DNA of 64,000 nt from Shinisaurus crocodilurus (lineage: Eukaryota; Chordata; Lepidosauria; Squamata; Shinisauridae): NCBI GenBank assembly GCA_021292165.1, contig CM037877.1:124066402-124130401 (forward strand), written 5' to 3'. Position numbers and translations under genes: made by a program. Positions within the stretch are counted from its first letter, which is position 1, and each line of letters opens with the position of its first letter. The notes beneath the pieces were generated by a model, which was not told the DNA's origin, did not search any database, and saw nothing but the letters and a program-made list of their open reading frames with translations. Of the stretch, positions 58,050 to 64,000 are shown in pieces.

Positions 58050-58480
58050 GGTCATCCCGAGGAGATAGCTAGACTGCTGGGGGTGGGTGGGCGACTGGGG
58101 ATGGGATTTGGTCTGCTCCCTTCTCCAGTCTCCCCGCAGGCAGTCCCTTCATCATGGCAATCTGCTCCGGGTGAACAGAGAAGGAAGGAGGCCTTGTGCA
58201 AGGCCCCTTCCCTTCCTCAGTCACATGGGGCAGATCTCTGGACTGCTTGAGGCGGGTGGGGTCTGGCAAGGAAGCGGGCATCGTGCACTTTCCCGGATTC
58301 CTCGATCAGGCAGTCCCGTTGCCATTTCCGTGCCGCTCAGGACAGTGCTGAAGCAGCAATCTGGGTGACTGGGAAAGGGTACAGGCCTTTCTAGCTCACA
58401 TGGAGGAGATCACCAGACTGCCTGGGAGGGGGGTGACCAGGGAAGGGAGCAGGCCACCAGAACCTGCCAAGCCTGTTTAC
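58050..58480. repeat. Degenerate tandem repeat, period about 170 bp
   Basis: Related blocks begin near 58060, 58228 and 58400, each with GGAGATMNCNAGACTGCTKGG-like text followed by a G-rich run and then CAGGCAGTCCC or CAGGCC. The units have diverged by substitutions and small indels. Confidence 0.5.
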
Positions 58481-58499
58481 CAGAGGTGATAGTGAGTGC

Positions 58500-59026
58500 T
58501 CAGCTAGACATAGCCAGCAGCTACATCTTTTATTTCTTTTTACAGTTTGTGGTGGATCTGATTTTTTTGGGGGGGAACCCTCTTTGGATTGGGAGGGGAG
58601 CCTTACTACTTTGCTTCCTAGCCCCAATTTTACCGATAATTGCCCCTGCCCCCTGCAGCCATTGTCACCAATGGGGACTTCTTTTCTAAGCCCAGTAGCC
58701 ATACCAGGGGAGTGGGATTACCAATAAAATGGTGGCTGGGGAGGGGAATGTTATGTCTCCCCTGCCACATGTGGGGCATCCCAATAAAAATCCGGCTGTC
58801 CCAAACTGAAAGTAAAATAAAAAAGACATACGTAGCTACTAGCTACATCTTTAACGCAACTCAGGCCTCAACTACACGTTACATGTACAAAGCCATGGTC
58901 AGTGATGCCTCTCTCATAGAACTTTCAGGTGTTTGAAAAAAACAAACTGTAGATAGATTTTTTCTTTGTGATACAGAAAAAATATAGCAAGTATGTAAAC
59001 TGTATAGGTCAAGCCTAACTATAGTT
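58500..59026. other. Unassigned DNA
   Basis: No recognised gene or repeat before the left duplication of the full-length LINE. Confidence 0.4.
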
Positions 59027-59044
59027 ATTAGGAAAGGTGACGAT

Positions 59045-59165
59045 CCCCTCGCCGGATCGTCACCTTGAAGTGGTGAGTGGGCTTGCGTGTTCCGATGAAT
59101 CCTGTGAGCAATGCCGTCGGGAGCTATGTACTCCCAGTAGGGTCACCCATGGCGGTAAGGTCCGG
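59045..59165 (+). ncRNA. Putative HDV-like self-cleaving ribozyme at LINE 5' end
   Basis: A nested double pseudoknot can be drawn. P1: CCCCTC 59045-59050 with GAGTGGG 59075-59081 (one bulged U). P2: CCGGATC 59052-59058 with GGTCCGG 59159-59165 (7 bp, one G-U). P3: CAC 59061-59063 with GTG 59070-59072, closing loop CTTGAA. A GGGAG/CTCCC hairpin at 59119-59135 lies where P4 belongs. The P3/L3 text CACCTTGAAGTGGTG resembles CACCTCAACGTGGTG of the trypanosome L1Tc/Ingi Pr77 ribozyme as I recall it. The catalytic cytosine of J4/2 is not securely placed (GGCGGTAAGG), and P1 is imperfect, so this copy may be inactive. Confidence 0.5.
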
Positions 59166-59604
59166 GGAGAGGAACCAGACAAAGAACGATCCAAAACATA
59201 AAGTCCTCAACGGCAGAACAGGCGGAAGATAATTAAACCTAAATTACAACGGCTGTGAAGGCGGATGAAGGCTGCAGCAGAGAATGGTTTTCCAATCGTC
59301 AGGGTAACCGTGCCATTGGATCTCTGCCATACTCTGTCAAGTTTGTGTGGTGATTCGTTGTGCACCGATCTCCCCACATAAAACAGTTTCACGCACAGGC
59401 GTCTTCCAACCCAACCCATCCAACCCAACCCAACCCAAACAAACAAACAAACAAAAAAAGTCCCATGGCGACTGGCGAATGGCAACGGGGGCAGGACTGT
59501 GAATCTGGAAGCCCCTAGTCATGGACCAGCACATGGGCGGTGGATGCAGACTCAGTCGCCCTGTTCAAGGAACGAGGTAGTCGAGCAGCTCGGCAGCTGT
59601 ATCC

Positions 59605-59703
59605 ATGACTGAGCAGCCCTATTTAGGATCCACTCTGCTCACCCCGTATGGGGAGGGGGCTAGAAAAGGTGCCCTAAACATAGTCTACCTCTTTCTCCCC
59701 TGA
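59605..59703 (+). other. 32-codon AUG frame in phase with the LINE ORF, ends UGA
   Basis: ATG 59605 opens 32 sense codons and ends at TGA 59701-59703. The next codon, CTG 59704, starts the open stretch that becomes the endonuclease, in the same frame. It is either a decayed N-terminus with one nonsense mutation, a site of stop readthrough, or a chance upstream frame. Confidence 0.6.
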
Positions 59704-62700
59704 CTGGATTACCGCGTCCAGTGGGGTCACCATTTTAGCGGTCGAAAAAGACATTTGAATTTTGGAACATGGAATATACGGACATTGCTGGATAACATAG
59801 ATAGTGAACGCCCTGAGCGTAGGACTGCTATTATTGCAAGGGAGCTGAGACGGTTTAAAATTGACGTAGCAGCACTTCAAGAAACTCGAAGGGCAGGAGA
59901 GGGACAGCTGAAAGAAGAAAAAGGAGGTTATACCTTCTTCTGGAAAGGACTACCTGAGCAGGACCGACGAATACATGGTGTAGGCTTTGCCATCAAAAAT
60001 GAACTAGTGAACTCTTTGTCAGAAGTTCCTACTGGCATTAACGAACGTCTGATAACTCTTCGATTAAAGCTCGCCAATAACCAACAGGTAACTATTTTGA
60101 GCGCTTATGCACCAACATTAGATGCTGACGATGACATCAAGGAAAGTTTTTACAGCCAGTTGGACACTCTCCTGTCAGAGATACCTAAGGAGGATAAAAT
60201 TATCCTCCTGGGCGATTTTAACGCAAGAGTTGGGCGTGACTTTGATTTATGGCCAGAAACTATTGGAAAAGACGGAGTTGGTAATAGCAACCCGAACGGA
60301 CTCTTACTTTTGTCTATATGTGCAGAGCATAATCTCACTATCACAAACACGCTCTTTCGACAAAAGAATAAGTTTAAAACATCATGGCAGCACCCACGGT
60401 CAAAGCACTGGCATCTTCTGGATTATGTAATTGTCCGTGTTAGAGATCGCCGCGATGTACTTCTTACTAGGGCCATGGTGAGTGCCGACGACTGCTGGAC
60501 AGACCACCGACTAATCCGGTCCACAATGGTTATCAACATTGCTCCCCAACGTAGGCTTCAAGGAAGGAAACCAAGGCGTAAAATGAACATCCAAGTCCTT
60601 CAAGATCCTATTAAGCAAACTCGTCTTCAATCACTTCTTAAGGAACATCTACCTACGGAACCTCCTGACAACATTGAGGACCATTGGTCTAAGCTGAAAA
60701 CCTCCATTACTGCAGCTTGTGAACAAACTATTGGATATGAAACTAAGAAACATCAGGATTGGTTTGATGAAAATGACAATGAGATTAAATATATAATTGA
60801 CCAAAAAAGGAAAGCCTTCCAAATATGGCAAAATGATATTAACTGCGCTGCCAAGAAAAAAACCTACGCTAGCGCAAAGGCTGAGGTCCAAAGAAGAACA
60901 AGAGAACTTAAGAACGCTTGGTGGAAAAAGAAAGCTGAAGAAATTCAACAACTTGCAGAATCTCATGATGCACGGGGCTTTTTTAAGGCCACAAGGGCCA
61001 TTTATGGACCAAAAACCTATGGTACAAACCCTTTACAATCAAAAGATGGCACCAAACTCTTAAAAGACAAAGAGTCTATTGCACTGCGTTGGAAAGAGCA
61101 TTATTATGACCTTTTAAATCGTAAATCTAAGGTGGATAATGAGATTTTTTCGCAAATCCCGCAAAAACAAATTAAAGAGGAACTTGCAATACTCCCCACT
61201 TTGGATGAAGTAAAAAAAGCCATTAATCAAATGAAGAACAACAAAGCTAGTGGACCAGATGGGATTCCTGCTGAAATCTTTAAAGAAGGGGCCCCCGAAC
61301 TTGTACAACATCTTCATAAACTCATCGAAAAAATCTGGATAAGAGAAGAGATCCCAGAAGACTTCAGGGATGTCATAATTATCACCCTCTTTAAGAAGGG
61401 TGATAGAACAGACTGTGGAAACTATCGGGGCATTTCTCTCTTAGCAACCGCAGGTAAAATATTTGCTAGGATTCTCGCAAACCGTCTTCTATCTATTTCA
61501 GAAGAGATCCTCCCTGAAACTCAATATGGTTTCCGCCCCTCTAGAGGGACAGTAGACATGATTTTTACTGCACGTCAGCTCCAAGAAAAATGCCGGGAGC
61601 AAAATCAACCCCTTTATATGGCATTTATCGATCTGGCTAAGGCCTTTGATACTGTAGACCGTACAGCTCTCTGGACTATCCTTATGAAAATTGGATGCCC
61701 CAATAAATTTGTGAATATCTTGCGACTTCTCCATGACAACATGACGGCAATGGTTTTGGACAACAACGGCTCTCATGGTGCTCCATTTAAAGTGGGATCA
61801 GGTGTTAAACAGGGATGTGTTATCGCCCCAACATTATTTGCCATTTTCATCGCCATGGTTTTACATCTTGTCAAGGGGAAACTTCCCACCGGTGTGGGAA
61901 TTATATATCGAACAGATGGAAAGCTTTTTAATCTCAGCAGGCTGAAAGCAAAAAGTAAGGTAATTACAACCTCCGTTGTGGAACTTCAGTATGCTGATGA
62001 TAATGTGGTCTCCGCACATTCAGAGGATGATCTCCAAACTATCCTAAATGCTTTTGCAGAAGCATACGAAAAACTTGGTCTCTCACTTAACATCAAAAAA
62101 ACCAAAGTGCTTCATCAGCAAGTGCAAGCCAATCCTTTGGTGATGCCATCTATCCAGCTTGGCGGGACAATACTGGAAAATGTCGATCATTTTCTCTATC
62201 TTGGCAGCTATCTTTCTGTTACAGCTAACATCGACAGTGAAATCCAGCATCGTCTGAGCTCCGCAAGTGCCGCATTTTCTCGAATGAAACATAGAGTGTT
62301 CGAGGATCGTGATATTTGTAAGAAGACCAAAACACTGGTTTATGAAGCCATTGTATTACCAACTTTACTGTATGCCTGCAAAACATGGACTATCTATAAA
62401 CGTCACTTCCACCTCCTTGAAAGGTTTCATCAACGCTGCCTCCGGAAAATCCTGCAAATTACTTGGGAAGATAGGCGAACAAATGTCAGTGTACTGGAAG
62501 AAGCAAAGACTACTAGCATTGAAAAAATGATCCTTCAACGCCAACTTCAGTGGACCGGTCATGTTGTTCGAATGCCTGACTGCCGTCTCCCAAAGCAGTT
62601 AGTTTACTCCCAACTCAAGGATGGAAAGCGGAATATCGGTGGTCAATATAAGAGGTTTAAAGATGTTCATAAGGCTAATCTAAAAAAATGCAATATAAAC

Positions 62701-62940
62701 ATCGAAAACTGGGAAGCTCTGGCCCATGAACGATCTAAATGGAGGTTGGCCTTTCACAAAGGTTCCATGGACTTTGAAGAAGCCCGAGTGCAAGGTGAAA
62801 GGGAGAAACGTGCTAGGCGAAAAGCACGTCAAATGAATCCTTTACAGGACCATCTTCTATCTGGTAACCTGTGTCCTCACTGTGGGAAGCTGTGTGGACC
62901 TAAAATTGGCCTCCACAGTCACTTACGGACCCATCGCTAG
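59704..62940 (+). CDS. LINE polyprotein: APE endonuclease, RT, C2H2 finger
   Basis: The frame is open from 59704 to TAG 62938-62940. Numbering from TTG 59755 as residue 1, the APE endonuclease spans about 1-255: GTWN 4-7, LQETR 41-45, SAYAP 116-120, LLGDFNARVG 151-160 and TDH 249-251, so all the expected catalytic blocks are there. The reverse transcriptase follows at about 490-800: SGPDGIPAEIF near 499, FIDLAKAFDTVDR near 624, GVKQGCVIAPTLF, and YADD at 746-749. The C-terminus carries a C2H2 finger (CPHCGKLC...HSHLRTHR) from 1040. There is no in-frame ATG before codon 241 (60475), which lies within the endonuclease, so the start is either non-AUG (CTG 59704, TTG 59755), through the UGA at 59701, or lost. 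It would nick DNA and copy its own RNA by target-primed reverse transcription in the nucleus. I expect the enzyme domains to be active if translated. Confidence 0.85.
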   Translation: MDYRVQWGHHFSGRKRHLNFGTWNIRTLLDNIDSERPERRTAIIARELRRFKIDVAALQETRRAGEGQLKEEKGGYTFFWKGLPEQDRRIHGVGFAIKNELVNSLSEVPTGINERLITLRLKLANNQQVTILSAYAPTLDADDDIKESFYSQLDTLLSEIPKEDKIILLGDFNARVGRDFDLWPETIGKDGVGNSNPNGLLLLSICAEHNLTITNTLFRQKNKFKTSWQHPRSKHWHLLDYVIVRVRDRRDVLLTRAMVSADDCWTDHRLIRSTMVINIAPQRRLQGRKPRRKMNIQVLQDPIKQTRLQSLLKEHLPTEPPDNIEDHWSKLKTSITAACEQTIGYETKKHQDWFDENDNEIKYIIDQKRKAFQIWQNDINCAAKKKTYASAKAEVQRRTRELKNAWWKKKAEEIQQLAESHDARGFFKATRAIYGPKTYGTNPLQSKDGTKLLKDKESIALRWKEHYYDLLNRKSKVDNEIFSQIPQKQIKEELAILPTLDEVKKAINQMKNNKASGPDGIPAEIFKEGAPELVQHLHKLIEKIWIREEIPEDFRDVIIITLFKKGDRTDCGNYRGISLLATAGKIFARILANRLLSISEEILPETQYGFRPSRGTVDMIFTARQLQEKCREQNQPLYMAFIDLAKAFDTVDRTALWTILMKIGCPNKFVNILRLLHDNMTAMVLDNNGSHGAPFKVGSGVKQGCVIAPTLFAIFIAMVLHLVKGKLPTGVGIIYRTDGKLFNLSRLKAKSKVITTSVVELQYADDNVVSAHSEDDLQTILNAFAEAYEKLGLSLNIKKTKVLHQQVQANPLVMPSIQLGGTILENVDHFLYLGSYLSVTANIDSEIQHRLSSASAAFSRMKHRVFEDRDICKKTKTLVYEAIVLPTLLYACKTWTIYKRHFHLLERFHQRCLRKILQITWEDRRTNVSVLEEAKTTSIEKMILQRQLQWTGHVVRMPDCRLPKQLVYSQLKDGKRNIGGQYKRFKDVHKANLKKCNINIENWEALAHERSKWRLAFHKGSMDFEEARVQGEREKRARRKARQMNPLQDHLLSGNLCPHCGKLCGPKIGLHSHLRTHR

Positions 62941-63034
62941 AGTCTACACAATCTTCTTTAGAATTTCCTCCTTTTATCCCGGAAGACAATCTTACTCGGT
63001 CACGAGTGATCGCCTGATGATGATGATTAGGAAA

Positions 63035-63498
63035 TTGCACTGAGTTTAGTGGATTTTACTTCCTGTTAAATATGGTCAGGGATTGTAAACTTAAAAGTTT
63101 TGCAAAAGCTCTCCAAACAGGATCTTCATCAGGGATTTCTGCCTCACTAAGAGATTTGTGGAATCACACATTTACGTGGACTTTCATCCAACTGCTGCAA
63201 GCCTAATAAAACTGTCACCATCAGATAGGGATCTTTCATTCTGTGTCAAAAGTAGTAAATCTGTATAGCAAACTATTTTTTTTCAACTTCAGATTTTATG
63301 GTTCCCCTCAAATTTATCCATGTCCTATCATATATTAGATTCAACTAAAATGATCCTGTGTGTCTTTGAACAAAATGTGCTTGAGTTACTGACTTTATTT
63401 GGAAACTACCACCCCCGAATTGGACTTTATGCAAGAATTTGTTTTGCAGGAGGAATGGGCTTACCTGATAATCTAATATAAAATCAAAGCCAGGGTTA
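63035..63498. other. Unassigned AT-rich DNA
   Basis: No gene or recognised repeat between the LINE and the L2 RT. Confidence 0.4.
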
Positions 63499-64000
63499 TG
63501 AGTTCATCCGTGAGGCCGACCACCTGCTTGCTTGATCCTTGCCCGTCCTGGCTCATCATGAGCTGCAGGGAGAGACTGGGTGAGGGGATCAAGGCGGTGG
63601 TGAATGCCTCCCTCGAGGAGGGAATGATGCCATCAGCCCTCAAGGAGGCAGTAATAAGACCGCTTCTAAAGAAGCCCTCCTTGGATCCCCAGGATTTAAA
63701 CAACTTTCGCCCAGTCTCCAATTTACCATTTCTGGGCAAGGTGATCGAGCGGGTGGTGGATGCTCAGTTGAAGGCACACTTGGATGAAGCCGATTATTTA
63801 GATCCATGCAAGTCGGGCTTCAGGTCTGGACATGGGACGGAGACGGCCTTGGTCGCCTTGGTGGATGATATGAGGAGGGCTTTGGATAGGGGCGAATGCT
63901 CCTTTCTAGTCCTCCTCGATCTCTCAGCAGCTTTTGATACTGTTGACCACGGTATCCTCCTGGACCGTCTGGAGGGGTTGGGCTTGGGAGGCACTGTATT
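63499..64000 (+). CDS. L2 LINE reverse transcriptase, runs off the window
   Basis: From ATG 63499 there are 167 codons with no stop before the window edge. The text includes SALKEAVIRPLLKKPSLDP, NFRPVSNLPFLGKVIE, SGFRSGHGTETALV and LLDLSAAFDTVDHGILL, the fingers and first palm motif of an L2-clade RT. ATG 63499 is simply the first methionine; upstream sequence matches no endonuclease, so the copy is probably 5'-truncated here. The catalytic YADD box would come beyond position 64000. Whether the full element is intact cannot be seen. Confidence 0.75.

Larger units (their letters stand above)
59036..63025 (+). mobile_element. Full-length APE-type LINE (RTE/Vingi-like), 9-bp TSD
   Basis: ATTAGGAAA is perfectly duplicated at 59027-59035 and 63026-63034, so this is one complete insertion of about 4.0 kb. 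Its order is a structured 5' end, a 0.6-kb 5' UTR with CCCAA/AAAC low-complexity text, one long ORF, a short 3' UTR with hairpin ACTCG-GTCA-CGAGT, and a GATGAT tail. The perfect duplication and open frame point to a recent insertion. A truncated relative is at 14242-15853. The clade is inferred from the GTWNIRTLL endonuclease start, C-terminal C2H2 finger and Ingi-like 5' structure; Vingi is my preferred reading, RTE the alternative. Confidence 0.9.

Noticed and set aside
59755..59757. TTG 59755 as the certain start of the LINE protein
   Set aside because: The codon context is poor and the frame is open upstream to 59704; it is used here only as a numbering origin.

Overview
The window is vertebrate genomic DNA, most likely from a squamate reptile (lizard or snake). 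The basis is the repeat mixture: many young CR1 LINEs with ATTCTATG-type tails, alongside L2, L1, an L3/CR1-like LINE, a DIRS-type tyrosine-recombinase retrotransposon, a tRNA-derived SINE, hAT and Harbinger-like DNA elements, a Helitron, and an APE-type LINE with a C-terminal zinc finger. No bacterial, organellar or rRNA features are present, and no host protein-coding gene could be recognised with confidence.

Layout. 1-4.8 kb: a 2.6-kb hAT-type element with perfect 8-bp target-site duplications (TSDs), then a foldback element. 6-10.4 kb: L1 debris, a foldback family split by an L1 insertion with 10-bp TSDs, and a CR1 3' end. 11.1-12.8 kb: a minus-strand L1 fragment split by a minisatellite-bearing Helitron. 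14.2-15.9 kb: a 5'-truncated zinc-finger LINE. 17-22.2 kb: L1 split by a Harbinger-like element that is itself split by a hAT MITE, then an L3-like LINE split by a CR1. 22-24.5 kb: old LINE relics. 25-26.2 kb: a strong CpG island, probably a promoter/first exon, followed by about 6 kb of mostly non-repetitive DNA. 32.9-43.7 kb: two tail-to-tail CR1s, then a DIRS relic split by a SINE that is itself split by a CR1. 45-48.2 kb: minus-strand L1 with a CR1 insert. 49.6-50.9 kb: a clean CR1 3' half. 52.5-57.9 kb: foldback element, L2 relics and an LTR-like segment. 59.0-63.0 kb: a full-length zinc-finger LINE with perfect 9-bp TSDs. 63.5 kb to the end: an open L2 reverse transcriptase.

The most notable object is the LINE at 59.0-63.0 kb. 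It has an uninterrupted endonuclease, reverse transcriptase and C2H2 finger frame of more than 1,060 codons. Its 5' end can be drawn as an HDV-like double-pseudoknot ribozyme resembling the Pr77 element of trypanosome Ingi/L1Tc retrotransposons. The endonuclease domain has no in-frame AUG; the only nearby in-frame AUG (59605) is separated from it by one UGA (59701). Nine extra bases at the 5' junction are an exact inverted copy of internal sequence.

The mobile elements do not form a cellular pathway, but they do form a datable nest of insertions. The CR1 copies share a nonsense codon and include internally deleted forms that keep the 3' end, which suggests trans-mobilisation by an intact relative. 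Family names, fold proposals and clade assignments are inference from motifs; no search was run.
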